Shown here in pieces: positions 49,375-61,504 of a stretch of DNA of 64,000 nucleotides. The notes beneath the pieces are model-generated. The model searched no databases and was not told the DNA's origin. It worked only from the letters and a program-made list of their open reading frames with translations. Positions within the stretch are counted from its first letter, which is position 1; each line of letters begins with the position of its first letter. The stretch covers positions 39,655,255 to 39,719,254 of the forward strand of contig OW121742.1 of assembly GCA_933228675.1 (NCBI GenBank), given 5' to 3'. The position numbers were made by a program, and so were the translations under genes. This DNA comes from Stomorhina lunata (Eukaryota > Arthropoda > Insecta > Diptera > Rhiniidae).

Positions 49375-50136
49375 CAACAAATAAATCAAAACATAAAACA
49401 ACACAAACAAAAAATTCGCAAACAAATAAAATTGTATTCATTATGACGTAACTTTTTCTTTAAATGTACGTCATGGTAGAAAAAATCGTTTTGATAAAAG
49501 TAAATTATATGTTGCTAAGTTTTTATATGATAAACTTTTTATTGATCTAAAATAAAAATAAATGAAATTTTCCTAAAATATTCTTACCAACAAAATTTCA
49601 CAATCAAAAAAATTAATCATCATTATATATGTATGTATGAAGATTTGACATTTAAATGTGTAGGAATAAAGGTAGGGTAACTACCCAGAGGTTCAAAATT
49701 AAGAACCGCCACCATAACTTTAAACTAGACCAGAAATTTCGACATGTATTTAAGTGTCATTCGAATTGAACTGTATGTGTTTAGATTCAGCTCCCTCAAC
49801 TCTATTTATAGGCCACTGTGCATCTTCAATGACTAGAATAATTATGTTTAAAATACTCGAAATTTCATCAGATGTAGAGACGGTCCATCAATTTGAGACT
49901 ATTGGGTAAATAACAGATAATTTTATCTTTTAAGTTGGAAAATTTCGTAGAAACACTCTAATTTTTCTAGTAGTTGCTGTCTGAATTTTTTTCTTTTTGT
50001 TAATCTGAAAATCATCATCTTTCTTTTGACATTTTGTGTGTTTTTGCTTGTATAATGTATGAATAAGAATTTTGTTGTTATATCTAAAAATTTGCACATG
50101 TTTTTTGTTAAGCACTCTACCTTAAGGTGAATGGTA
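49375..50136. other. Spacer without recognised features
   Basis: AT-rich DNA between the mariner and the dispersed-repeat cluster. Nothing supportable. Confidence 0.35.
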
Positions 50137-51412
50137 TTTATACCCTTCACCGCCATAGCACAAACCTAATATACCCTTTCATATTAGGTTTGTGCTAATG
50201 TTTGCAACACATAGATATATTGGTCTGAGACCCACCTTTTAGTATACCAATCGACTTAGAATCACTTCCTGACCATACCTCCCATATTTGACCATACCTC
50301 CCATACAAGACACATAAAAGCACAAAAAAGTTTATAACTCTAAAGACAAGTAAGAAAGTGCTATAGTCGGTCAAGCCCGACCATACGATACCCTTCACCA
50401 CTAAGGTCAAAAGTGTTATTTTTTCTGTATAAAGACAAATATTTGCTAAATTTTGCCATCATAGAAACATTTTCTCAAAACTTTTAAATTTAAGCTGTTT
50501 CCGAAATTTGGACTTATATGAGAGCTAGGGTCAAATGTGGACCGATTATCTCGAAATTTGGCAAATTGATTACAGTTGTTACAAAAATTATGTATGTAAA
50601 AAATAAACTTAAAATTCCTATTATCTTCAGATTTACGAGCTTTTTAGTGATTTTTGTCTCATTTAGTGAGTTTTTAAAGAAAAGTTTGTATGGGAGCTAT
50701 GGTCAAATGTGGACCGAAATTTGGTACAGTGATTTAAGTTGACATAAGCAGTATTTGATTTAAATTTCATGAAAAAATATTGATATTTGTGGCCAATATA
50801 TCAATTCCGGGAAGTGGGACCTATGGGAGGTACCATAAATAATGGACCGATTTTGACGAATTTCAATAGCCATGGTCTCATTATCAAAAAAATGATCTGT
50901 GCCAAATTTCATCAAATTATCTTAAGAATTGCGACCTGTAGTTTGATTACAAGGTTTACATGGGGGTCCAGCCAGCCGTCCAGCCAGCCAGACGGACGGA
51001 CGGACATCGCTAAATCGACTCAGAAAGTGATTCTAAGCCTATTAGTATACTAAAAGGTGGGTCTAAGACAAATATTTCCATGCGTTACATACATCAGCAC
51101 AAACTTATAATACCCTTTCCACCTATGGTGGTGAAGGGTATAATAAATGCATTTGATTACAAAAACTTTGCACAGATAAATATTTTGTAAATATAAACCA
51201 ATAACCAACATTTGGTAACAATCGGTCCACAATTGACCCTAGCTCCCATATCAGGTCCTTAGCCGGAAATTACATAAATCTCGAAATTTAAAAGAAAAAT
51301 AGCACATAGTATATGTGTCTCTAAGACATGAGGAAAACTTGTTTAACTGTTGGCTCATATATGACTTTAGTAGTGAAGGGTATGATATAGTCGGGCTTGA
51401 CCGACTATATTC
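50137..51412 (-). mobile_element. Cluster of dispersed repeat family 1 (one full inverted copy plus two end pieces)
   Basis: A full minus-strand copy spans 50347-51143. It runs from AAGTAAGAAAGTGCTATAGT and CGGTCAAGCCCGACCATACG to CTATGGTGGTGAAGGGTATA, with CCGTCCAGCCAGCCAGACGG / ACGGACGGACATC inside. End fragments flank it at 50137-50346 and 51143-51412, the last ending TAGTCGGGCTTGACCGACTA. A perfect 16-bp stem (AGCACAAACCTAATAT and its complement, 50158-50196) marks a junction between end pieces. Short open frames here are not credible genes. Confidence 0.72.
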
Positions 51413-51575
51413 TGTCCGTTATGAAAAACCAATTGCGCTGAAAACGACTATAAAACTGAGTACATAATTTATTTTTAATTTTTCTCAATTAAAAGGTTAA
51501 AAACTCAAACAAATTCACTTAAAATTTAAAAAATTTTGTACATCTCTCGAACTTCCACTGTCGATTTATGTTATA

Positions 51576-51965
51576 GTACCTGACCGGGCCTTGCTCGCAG
51601 TTTAATGATAAGCATTTCGAGGCAAATTTTAAATTTGCGATACACTTTTTGTTTCTAATTTCATTTGTTCAGAAGTAAAAATGTGACAAAAATATTTTTC
51701 ACACAATATTGGTTCTGCTCGGCCTTCTTTCCAAAAAGTACCAAGTACCAATTGTTTTCTTAGCTGATCAAAACGCAATTTAAATTTTGTTTCCATACCT
51801 ATCACTTTAAAAGTTATAACGTTACCAAAATTTTCCCCCTTTTAACCCCTAATTTAAAAAAAGTTTTATATGCATATTCGGTACTTCTTTGGTACCAATT
51901 GAATTCGGTACAATTTATTAAAACACAGTTTACATTTTGTTTCTATTCATATTACTTTATCTTAT
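51576..51965 (+). mobile_element. Dispersed repeat family 4, terminal fragment
   Basis: It begins GTACCTGACCGGGCCTTGCT and continues with ATGATAAGCATTTCGAGGCA. Then come CTCGGCCTTCTTTCC and the GTACCAAGTACCAATTG blocks. It abuts a full minus-strand copy of the same family. Confidence 0.7.
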
Positions 51966-51987
51966 ATTCTTAAACGAGCAATAATTG

Positions 51988-51991
<4 letters not shown>

Positions 51992-52043
<52 letters not shown>
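51992..52043. repeat. (AT)n microsatellite, about 26 units
   Basis: An uninterrupted TA/AT run inside repeat family 4. The equivalent tract in the sister copy (55494-55504 and 56798-56810) is where mariner copy 2 inserted. Confidence 0.97.
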
Positions 52044-52048
<5 letters not shown>

Positions 52049-52599
52049 GCTGTCTCGAAAACATCTCTAACGATTTTGATAAAATTTGGACAGTAGGTAC
52101 CTTTTTTGATGTATAGGTAGAGTAAGAAGGGACTTTTGGAACTTTTGCCTCTAAGAGGTAAAAACGGGTAAAAAGGGGAAAAAATAAAGTAATAGGCATA
52201 GAAACAAAATAGGTGTTTGGTACTTTTTTCAATCTATGACCCATAGGGGGTAAAAAAGGGTGAAAACAGTTTTTTTTGGAACCATTTTTAAGCCACTCTT
52301 GTCTTTTGAACCAAACAATATAGAAAAATATTGAACACGTATTTGGTACTTTTTTGATTTCGAGGGCCAAAATGGGTAAAAAAGGAACAAAATGATAACT
52401 TAACACCTTATGAAGTAATATGAATAGGAACAATATGCTAACTGCGTTTTTATAAAAAGTACCGAATTCAATTGGTACCAAGTACCAAATCTACATATGT
52501 AACTTTTTAGAAGTTAGGAGATAAAAGGGGAAAGAATGGTAAAGTTTTAACTTTTAAACAAATTAATGTTTTCTGTCTGTATGTCCTTTATAGAATAGG

Positions 52600-53190
52600 A
52601 AACTATGCATTTAACCATGTTATGCTCATGCAATGATCTTTAGCTAAAGTTGTTGCGCATGAGACGACGAAGATTTTTATGTTGTATCACTCTCCGACAG
52701 GTGGCGCCACTGAAAATTACTCAAAATGAATAAAATCGTAAACTGTGCATTTGACCATGCTATGATCTTTAGCAAAGTTGTTGCAAATAAGCCGGCGAAG
52801 GTTTTTTAATTAGTATGAACAATTTCCGACAGATGGCGCCACTGAAAATTACTCAAATTGAATTAATCGTAAACTGCGCCACTGAAAATTACTCAAATTG
52901 AATTAAATCGTAAAATGCTATAATCTTTAGCAAATTTGTTACGCATGAGCCGGCGAAGGTTTCTTAGTAAGGTATGAACATTTTCCGATAGGTGACGCTA
53001 CTGAAAATTATTCAAAATGATTTAAATCGTAAACTGTGCATTTTATCAGGCTATGATCTTTGGAAAAGTTCTTGCGCATGAGTCGACGGAGGTTTCTAAG
53101 TCGGTATGATCAATTTCCAAAATTATTCATATTAAACTATGCATTTGATCATGTGTTGATAGGACAAAATTAATAAAATGATTCAAAATT
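52600..53190. repeat. ~135-bp tandem repeats inside repeat family 4 (copy 1)
   Basis: Units begin with TCGTAAACTGTGCATTTGAC and contain CTATGATCTTTAGCAAAGTT, TTGCGCATGAGCCG and GACAGGTGGCGCCACTGAAA. Starts fall near 52600, 52737, 52910 and 53029, with one truncated unit at 52870. Confidence 0.82.
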
Positions 53191-53338
53191 AATTGGATAT
53201 TTGTGTCACCGTCTTTTATTTAAATTTATTTTAATTGGTTAGTACTTTATAAAATAAAATATATGAAAACTTTAAAATTCATCTCGAAATGCTTATCATA
53301 AAGCTCCGGGCATGGCTCGGTCGCCCAGGTACTGATAT

Positions 53339-53770
53339 TTGATATGACATTTTGCAACCCCAAATCAAAAAAGTACCATATACATGTTCAATATTTTTTC
53401 ACATCTATTGATTGCAGCTGATCAAAACAAAGTTTATTTCTATATTCTTTGGTTCAAAAGACAAGAGTGGGTTAAAAACAGTACAAAAAAATTTGTTAAC
53501 ACATTATCGCGAATAGTTTCAATAAAGTACCATACACCTATCTACCTATTTTGTAGCTGTTCAAAGCGTAATTTAAATTTGGTTTCTATACCCTTTACTT
53601 TGGGAGATAAAACGTTTTCGATTTTTTCCCCTTTTTACCCCCTTAGAGCCTAATATCCAAAAGTTCTCTCTTACTGTATCTATACGGCCAAAAGGTACCT
53701 AACATCCAAATTTTATCGAAATCTTTATGAGCCGTTTTCGAGATAGCCATACAATTATTGCTCGTTTAAA
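53339..53770 (+). mobile_element. Dispersed repeat family 4, end fragment
   Basis: Equivalent to 55085-55500 and then straight to CAATTATTGCTCGTTTAA at 53754, without the (TA)n tract. It contains AAAAAGTACCATATACATGT and GTTTTCGATTTTTTCCCCTT. Confidence 0.68.
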
Positions 53771-54234
53771 GATATAAGATTTGTAGACGTTCACACCAAA
53801 ACGTAACAATTCCATTTTTATAAAAATGAAGTCAATGCTGCAATTTAACTGGTATTTATAATTGCATTTCTTATAAGGTTTTTATACATAAAAATAAAAC
53901 ATTTTTCACTTCGATGGTTCCGAAACGAAACTTTTCAAATCGATCGCACTAAAACCAATTTTTGACTTTTTAAATAAATCTGGCGGTTAGAAAAGCGAAT
54001 TATTTAAACAGGCTATCGTCTTATGACTTCAAGCACTAATTGTTCCCATAAAGAGAAGTACCTGGTAGACCACGCCTTGCTCGGAGCTTTATGATAAGCA
54101 TTTTGAAGAAAATTTTAAAGTTTTTATATATTTTATATTATAAAGTGCTAAAATAAATTTAGAGGAAAGACATTGTAGAAATATTCATTAATTTTGAATT
54201 ATTTGATTTATTTTGTCCGACCAACACATAGTTT

Positions 54235-54850
54235 GCATAGTTTACAGTTTAACTCATTTTGAATAATTTTGGAAATTATTCATATCAACAGAAACCTCTG
54301 TCGACTCATGCGCAACAACTTTGCTAAAGATTATAGTCTGATCAAATGCACAGTTTACGATTTAATTAATTTTGAGTAGTTTTCTGTGGCGCCACCTGTC
54401 GGACTTTGCTTATTCCAATTCATAAACCTTCTTCGGCTTATCCGTAACAACTTTGCTGAAGATTATAGCATGATTAAATGTACAGCATACGATTAAATTG
54501 ACTTTGAGTAAATTTCAGTAGCGCCACCTGTCGAAATTTCTTCATACCAACTAAGAAACCTTCGTCGGCTCATGTGCAACAACTTTGCTAAAGATTGTAG
54601 CATGATTAAATGTACAGATTACGATTAAATTGACTTTGAGTAAGTTTCTGTAGCGCCACCTGTCGGAAATTATTCATACCAACTAAAAAGAATTCGTCGG
54701 CTCATGCGCTACAACTTTGCTAAAGATCATAGAATGATCAAATGTACAGTTTACGGAAATTAGTCAACTTTAAAACCTTCGCCGGCTTATCCGCAACATC
54801 TTCGCTAAAGAGCATAACACAATCAAATTCACAGTTTACTATTCTATAAA
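54235..54850. repeat. ~135-bp tandem repeats inside repeat family 4 (copy 2, inverted relative to copy 1)
   Basis: About five units with GCGCCACCTGTCGGA, CGTCGGCTCATGCGCAACAA and CTTTGCTAAAGATTATAG blocks, at ~54350, 54480, 54610, 54745 and 54830. They are the complement of the units at 52600-53190. Confidence 0.82.
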
Positions 54851-55504
54851 GAACATACATACAGACAAACATTCATTTGTTTAAAATAATACTAATTTCC
54901 CCCCTTTTTATTCCCTAATTTCTAAAAGTTCCATATGTATATTTGGTACTTTTTTGGTGCCAATTGAATTCGGTACATTTTTTTAAAACGCATTTAACAT
55001 AATGTATAATGTTCCTATTCAAATTACTTTGGAGATGTTAAGTTATCATTTTATCCCTTTTTTACCCATTTTGGCTCCAAAATCAAAAAAGTACCAAATA
55101 CATGTTTCATGTTTTTTTTACATCTATTGATTGCAGTACCAAGTTTCTTTCTATATTCTTTAGTTTAAAATATAAGAGTGGGTTAAAAAGGTGCCAAAAA
55201 AACTATTTTCACCCTTTTTTACCCCCTATCGGACATAGTTTCAAAAAAGTACTAAACACCTGTCCGCTTATTTTCAAAACTGTTTACTGTTTACAAAACT
55301 GTTTTTTCTATACCTATTACTTTAGGAGACATAGCGTTTTCGATTTTTTCCCCTTTTTACCCGTTTTTACCCTCTTAGAGGTAAAAGTTCCAAAAGTCCC
55401 TTCTTCTTCGACCTATACATCAAAAAAGATACCCACTGTCCACTGTCCAAATTTTATCAAAATCGTTAGAGCCGTTTTCGAGATAGCCATTCTATATATA
55501 TATA

Positions 55505-56797
55505 TCGGGTGTTTTTTATTGAGGTATAGAACTTTAAGTTGGCATCACTTTTTTAACTGGCGGCCATTTTGTCAGCTGTCAAGTGATTAATATTTAGTTT
55601 GGTTTGCCATTTCATCATGAATATGTTGACAAAAGAACAACGCTTGCAAATCGTGCAAATTTATTTCGAAAATAATGGTTCAGTTCGCGAAGTTTACCAC
55701 AAGCTCCGTCCATTTTATGGTCGACATAATCGTCCATCAGAGCAATTAATTCGGTTAACCATGGATCGTTTTCACACTACGTTTACTCTATGTGATAATA
55801 CGCATCCGCAGCGACGTCGAACAGTGCGCACCGAAGAAACAATTGCCGCTGTAGAGCAAAGTGTTGAAGAGGACCCGAATGAATCGATTCGCCACCGTGC
55901 ACAGCAATTGGAGCTTTGTCCATCAACTTTATGGAAGATTTTGCGCAAAGATCTTGGCTTGCGACCTTACAGGATCCAGCTGGTGCAAGAATTAAAGCCG
56001 CGAGACCATGCAATGCGTCGTGATTTTGGTGTATGGGCCGAAAATGAGATTGATCTCGATGCTGATTTTCATCGCAAAATTTTGTTCAGTGATGAGGCTC
56101 ATTTTTGGTTGAATGGCTACGTCAACAAGTATTTGGAGTGAAGAGAATCCACATGAGACCCTTGAGACGCCATTACATTCACAAAAACTGACTGTTTGGT
56201 GTGCTCTAAGGGCTGGTGGAGTCATTGGGCCATACTTCTTCCGAAATAATGCTGGAGAGTCAGTTACCATAAATGGAGACCGGTATAGAGCCATGATAAC
56301 CGACTATTTTGTTCCTCAATTGGATGGCATGAATGTGGATGAGTTGTGGTTCCAACAAGACGGCGCTACATGCCACACAGCGCACGTCATAATTGATTTA
56401 TTGAAGGAAACATTCGATGAGCGCATAATTTCGCGGAATGGACCTGTCAATTGGCTACCAAGATCGTGCGATTTGACACCACTGGATTATTTTCTTTGGG
56501 GATATGTGAAGTCGCTCGTCTACGCCAACAAACCAGAAACGTTAGGGGACTTGGAAGCCAACATTCGTGGCGTTATTGCCAACATACGGCCCCATATGCT
56601 CGAAAAAGTAGTTGAAAATTGGACCTGTAGAATTGGCTTTATTCGAGCCAGCCGCGGCGGCCACATGCCCAAAATCATATTTAAACATTAATGGCATAAA
56701 ATTATCCTTCCAATAAAGGCAAATTGATGGACATTAAAACGATTTTCTTGTGTTTTATTTCAATTCGAAGTTCTATACCTCTCAAAAAAACACCCAT
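55505..56797 (+). mobile_element. Rosa-like (DD41D-family) mariner, copy 2
   Basis: A 1293-bp element inserted in a TA microsatellite, with TA on both sides (55503-55504 and 56798-56799). It begins TCGGGTGTTTTTTATTGAGG and its 3' end read inward is ATGGGTGTTTTTTTGAGAGG; TATAGAACTT follows on both sides. The insertion splits repeat family 4. Confidence 0.95.
55617..56691 (+). pseudogene. Mariner transposase (DD41D spacing), frameshifted
   Basis: ATG at 55617 opens MNMLTKEQRLQIVQIYFEN. The first frame runs through the helix-turn-helix region and FSDEAHFW to ~56130, where 12 nt of the sister copy are replaced by a single T (net -11). The reading then continues in another frame: IWSEENPHETLETPL, LWFQQDGATCHTAH, then CDLTPLDYFLWGYVK, ending GGHMPKIIFKH and TAA at 56691. 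Between the second and third catalytic Asp (QQD to PLD) there are 41 residues, so DD41D, typical of the rosa group of fly mariners. Apart from the frameshift no stop breaks the frame, so the insertion looks fairly young. It is inactive as it stands. Confidence 0.92.
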
Positions 56798-56829
56798 TAT
56801 ATATATATACAATTATTGCTCGTTTAAGA

Positions 56830-57945
56830 ATATAATATATTATCTTTTGTTACATTTATAATGCAATTGTTACATTTTGTTGCGAACGTCTACATTTGAA
56901 TATATATTTCAAGATAAATTTATAAATATTAAATAAATGTTTGATTTATCTACAATGCGATGCGGTTTAAATAATTCATATAAATAAAAACCTTACTCAT
57001 ACCATTTTTTGCTCCTACAAAAAACAATTAATAACTAATAAATTGAAAAATAAACAATTTAAAATTCAGAGGAGTCTCTGTAGTTCTTTCAAAATTCTCT
57101 GTTTACCTCATTAAATTCAAAAGACTCAAAGAAGACTCTTCGGTTTTAAGACCAAAATAAATTTTTACCGGCTATGAATGAATGATCGCTTAACTCTTTC
57201 TCTCTCACACTCTCATTTGAAAAAAGTAAAAAAAAACAAAATAATTATTTCACTTTGAGATAATAATTATTTGGCTAAAAGTCCAAATATTTCAAAATTC
57301 TCTCCTAAAACCATGTGAAAATAAAAATTGCGTCTCGTAACATATGACTATTTTTAAATAAATTTAAAGGCAATAAAATAATTAGAAAGACAGACAGACA
57401 GACGTACATAGATTTTTATAGGAATTTCTTAGAACTGTACACAGAATTTTGAAATAAGCAACAAAAAAAAATATTTTATTTAAATTTTTAGTTAACATTT
57501 GCCAATTTGCGATTTTTTAGTGAAGAAAAAATTTTGTTTGTATTTTTAATTGGCAAGAGTTTATTTGTACTCGGTTGTTTTAGCATTTTTTATTCATTTG
57601 ATTTAACAAAAAGAAACCCTTTATGAACTTTGATGTCTACAAATGTTTGGGGTAGACGCCACTTTTCAGCACGATATAAAAATATATGTATGTATATTTT
57701 TCAATTTAGTCAATTTCTGAATTTGGCTTTAATTGATTGTATAGCAAACATTTTTTAGCACAAATACACATTAATTTTAGATCAATGTGTGATGTATTAG
57801 TGATGCACAGTGGCTTAGAAGACAAATTTTTGGGAATAATTTGTTGTGTTGGGATACTACTACTACACATATCTTAATCGCGATACTTTAATCAACAAAT
57901 TATGCGGCATTGATGAATGCACGAGACATTGGAACGGATCAAAAC
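56830..57945. other. Spacer before array E
   Basis: AT-rich, with a GACAGACAGACAGACG run near 57390. No coding or structured feature recognised. Confidence 0.4.
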
Positions 57946-57949
57946 TCAA

Positions 57950-60600
57950 TTTTTATAAAAAAAATATTTCGTCAAAAAATATTCTACAAGTTAAAAAATG
58001 TTGAAGTTGAATCCAAAAAATTTCTTATCCTAATAATTTTTTACAAAAAATTTTTAAACGAAAATTTTCTATAAAAAATTTTGAAACCGAATAATTTTCT
58101 ATAAAAAACTTTTAAAACAAAAAACTTTTTGTAAACAATTTTTAAACCGAAAATTTTTCTATTAAAAATTTTTAAAACCAACAAAATTTTATATAAAAAA
58201 ACGTTTAGAAAAAGTTTCAAATTTCAAAACCAAAAAATTTTCTATAAAAATATTTTAAACAAAAATTTTCTATAAAAAAATTTTTAAACGAAAAATTTTC
58301 TACAAAAAAATTTAAACGAAAAATTTTCTATAAAAAAAATTTTAAACTAAAAATTTTCTATAAAAATATTTTAAATGAAAAATTTTCTATAAAAAAAATT
58401 TTAAACAAAAAATTTTCTATTAAAAAAATTTTAAACGATAAGTTTTCTATAAAAAAATTTTAAACAAAAAAAATTTTCTATAAAAAAATTTTAGGCGAAA
58501 AATTTTCTAGAAAAAATTTTTAAACAGAAAAATTTTCTATAAAAATATTTTAAGAGAAAAATTTTCTTTAACTAAATTTTAAGCGAAAAATTTTCTATAA
58601 AAAATTTTTAAACGAAAACTTTTCTATAAAACATTTTTAAAAGAAAAAATTTCTATAAAAAAATATTAAAACGAAAATTTTTTTACAAAAACATTTTTAA
58701 CGAAAACTTTTCTATAAAAATTTTAAGCGAAAAATTTTCTATAAAAAATTTTTGAACGAAAAATTTTTTACAAACAAATTTTAAACGAAAAATTTTCTTT
58801 AAGAAATTTTCTTTAAAAAAAATTTTCTATAAAAAATGTTTAAATGAAAAATTTTCAATAAAAAATTTTTTAACGAAAAATTGTCTATAAAAAATTTGTA
58901 AACGAAAAATTTATTAAAAAAATATTTTCTATAAAAAAATTTAAATGAACAATTTTCTACAAAAAATTTTAAAACAAAAAATTGTTTATAAAAAATTTTA
59001 AGCGAAAAATTTTCTAGAAAAGATTTTTAAAAGGAATAATTTTCTATAAAAATTTTTCTAAAAAAAATTTTAGACCAAAATTTTGTGTAACAAATTTTAA
59101 AACAAAAAATTTTCTGTAAACAAAATTTAATCGAGAAATTTTATATAGAAAAATTTTTAAAGAAATATTTTCTGTTAAAAAAAAATTTACGAAACGAAAC
59201 ATTTTAAAACCAATAATTTTCTGTAAAAAATTTTAAAACGAAAAATTTTCTATAAAAAAATTTTAATTTTGAAATTTTCTATAGAAAAATTTTAAACGAA
59301 ATATTTTTTAGAAAAAAATTTTAAACAAAAAATTTTCTAAAAAAAAATTTGAAATTGAAAAATTTTCTAAAAAAAATTTGAAACTGAAAAATTTTCTATA
59401 AAAAATTTTAAAACTGAAAAATTTTCTATAAAAAATTTTAAAACTGAAAAATTTTCTATAAAACATTTTTGAACAAAAAATTCTCTATTAAAAAATTTTA
59501 AACGAAAAATTTTCTTAAAAAAGTTTTGAAACGAAAAATTTTCTATAAAAAATTTTTAAACCGAAAAATTTTCCATAAAAAATTTTTAAACCGAAAAATT
59601 TTTAAACCGAAAAATTTTCTATAAAAAAATTTTTAAACGAAAAATTTTTTACAAAAAAATTTCAAACGAAAACTTTTCTATAAAAAATTTTTAAACGAAA
59701 AATTTTTTACAAAAAAATTTCAAACGAAAACTTTTCTATAAAAAATGTTTAAACCGAAAAATTTTCTGTAAAAAGTTTTTCAAACCGAAAAAATTTGTTT
59801 AACAAATTTTTAGACTAAAAAGTTGAAACCAAAAAATTTTCTATAAAAAAATTTTAAATGAAATGAAATATTTAAATAAAAATTTTCTAGAAAAAAAATT
59901 TTCTATTTAAAATTTTTCTATTTAAAAAATTTTAAACCTAAAAATGTTCTATAAAAAATTGTCAAACCGAAAAATTTTTTATTAAAAATTTTCGAACTGA
60001 AAAATTTTTTATAAAAAATTTTTAAACCGAAAAACTTTCTATTAAAAATTTTAAACACATAAATTTTTTATTCAAAATGATTTAACTGAAAAACGTTTTT
60101 ATACCGAACAATTTTCTATACAAAATTTTTAAACAGAAAAATTTTTTATAGAAAATTTTAAACCAAAAAATTTTAAAACCGAAAATTTATTATTTTTTTC
60201 AAGTGAGTCTGTTTGGGGATCGAACTTGGGACCTCTGGTATGCTAGGCGGATGACTATCCTGCTATACAACGGCGGTTTACATAAAAAATTTTAACCTTC
60301 TTTTAAAAATTTTAAAACCGAAAAATTGTTTATAAAAAATTTTCGATAAAAAATGTTTAAACCGTAAAATTTTCTAAAACAATTTTAAACTAAAAATTAA
60401 ATAAATATAAACCGAAAATTTTTTCAATAAAAATTTTAAAACCATTTTTTGGTTCTATAAAAAATTATAAACTGAAAAATTTTCGATAAAAAGTAAAAAA
60501 AATTTTTATAAAAAATTTTTGAATCGAAAAATTTTATATAAAAAATGTTTCTATAAAAAGTTTTTAAACTAAAAAATACTGAAAATTTTTCTAAAAAAAT
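57950..60600. repeat. Satellite array E, AAACGAAAA-linker type (about 28-31 bp units)
   Basis: About 85 drifted units of TTTTAAACGAAAAATTTTCT plus ATAAAAAA. The reverse complement gives a TTTTTCGTTTAAAA linker, so this array is a relative of arrays C/D on the opposite strand. Later parts use AAACCGAAAAATTTTC. A tRNA-derived SINE head interrupts it at 60199-60282. Confidence 0.92.
60199..60282 (-). mobile_element. Truncated tRNA-derived SINE head inside array E
   Basis: On the minus strand it reads CCGCCGTTGTATAGCAGGAT, AGTCATCCGCCTAGCATACC and GTTCGATCCCCAAAC, nearly the same as the head of the SINE at 30417. The SINE body is missing. The sequence returns to satellite on both sides. Confidence 0.82.
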
Positions 60601-60639
60601 TAACTTCATTTGAATTTTTTTTGTCAAATCAATTTTCTG

Positions 60640-61500
60640 AATTCACTGTAAACAAAAGAAATATTACAAGTGATCAAGTGAATGTGAGTACATTTATACT
60701 AAAAAATTTAAAACTTTATTATATTTTTGACAGAACTTAGCTATTTAGCCAGTTCCCGAAATATAAATACTACCCTTCGTAATATTCAAATTTGCTTTTG
60801 TACTAATGTTAAACTATTAATCAAATTCTTGTTTTAGTTTTTTTTTTTTTTCTCATAAATAGTCATTCAAACAAAATTACTCATTACATCACTTTCAGTG
60901 AGAATGAAAATTTAGTTTCAAAATGAATTCAATTCAACTGTGTTTGAAAGAAATCATTACAATTTCGTTTTGTTGTTTGTAAAAAAAAAACAATTTTTAC
61001 TATTTATTTACAATCATTGAAAAATGTAAACCTTGACAAATGCCGGCATTTTGAGGGGAAGACTCACTAAGAGACATAAGGCGTAAAATATCATATATAT
61101 ATATAAATTATCATGTGACAGGTTTTGAATTTTTTTCGAAATTTGTATAAAACTTGTTTCTTTGAATTAAAATATGGTTTTGATTAATTAGCAACTCTGC
61201 TAATTTTTTAGAACGAGTATATAAACAAATAAAATATTTGTTAAACATTTTTGTTTCTTTAAGATTAAACTGATTGAAATCAATAAACCGAATTTTTTAA
61301 AATAAAAAACTAAATCTCTTAGTATAAGGAAACATTCCCCTTATTACACTTGACATTTATACTCTGTGTAATTTTGCAATGAACTCACCCAAATATTTTT
61401 GTTATATTTTTTGTTTGATCAAAAAATAAACATTTCGAACCTGTTTTAGAACTAAAATTAATTTACGTAAAATAATTTTTAGTCATTATTACAGTGAACA
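60640..61500. other. Spacer between arrays E and F
   Basis: Unique-looking AT-rich DNA with a short TATATATATA run at ~61093. No feature supported. Confidence 0.4.
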
Positions 61501-61504
61501 GCGG

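Larger units (their letters stand above)
51966..53331 (-). mobile_element. Dispersed repeat family 4, full-length copy, inverted
   Basis: Read on the minus strand it starts GTACCTGGGCGACCGAGCCA, then GGAGCTTTATGATAAGCATT, then four to five ~135-bp tandem units (53190-52600), then GTACC-rich sequence and an (AT)n tract, ending CAATTATTGCTCGTTTAAGA. The matching plus-strand copy lies at 54058-56826. No transposase is seen, so it is non-autonomous. Confidence 0.72.
54058..56826 (+). mobile_element. Dispersed repeat family 4, full-length copy split by mariner copy 2
   Basis: It starts GTACCTGGTAGACCACGCCT, TGCTCGGAGCTTTATGATAA; tandem units lie at 54235-54850; then come GTACC/CCCCTTTTTACC blocks and AGAGCCGTTTTCGAGATAGC at ~55470. 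The (TA)n tract is interrupted by a mariner, and the copy ends CAATTATTGCTCGTTTAAGA. Without the mariner it is ~1.47 kb. It lies head-to-head with the copy at 51966-53331. Confidence 0.74.

Noticed and set aside
50518..51053. Frames of 74-88 residues in the 50.5-51.1 kb region
   Set aside because: They lie inside dispersed repeat family 1; other copies carry stops and frameshifts at the same places.
51957..52481. 174-residue minus-strand frame, and the 162-residue frame at 55102-55590
   Set aside because: They lie entirely in non-coding repeat family 4, include the AT microsatellite or GTACC blocks, and match no protein family.
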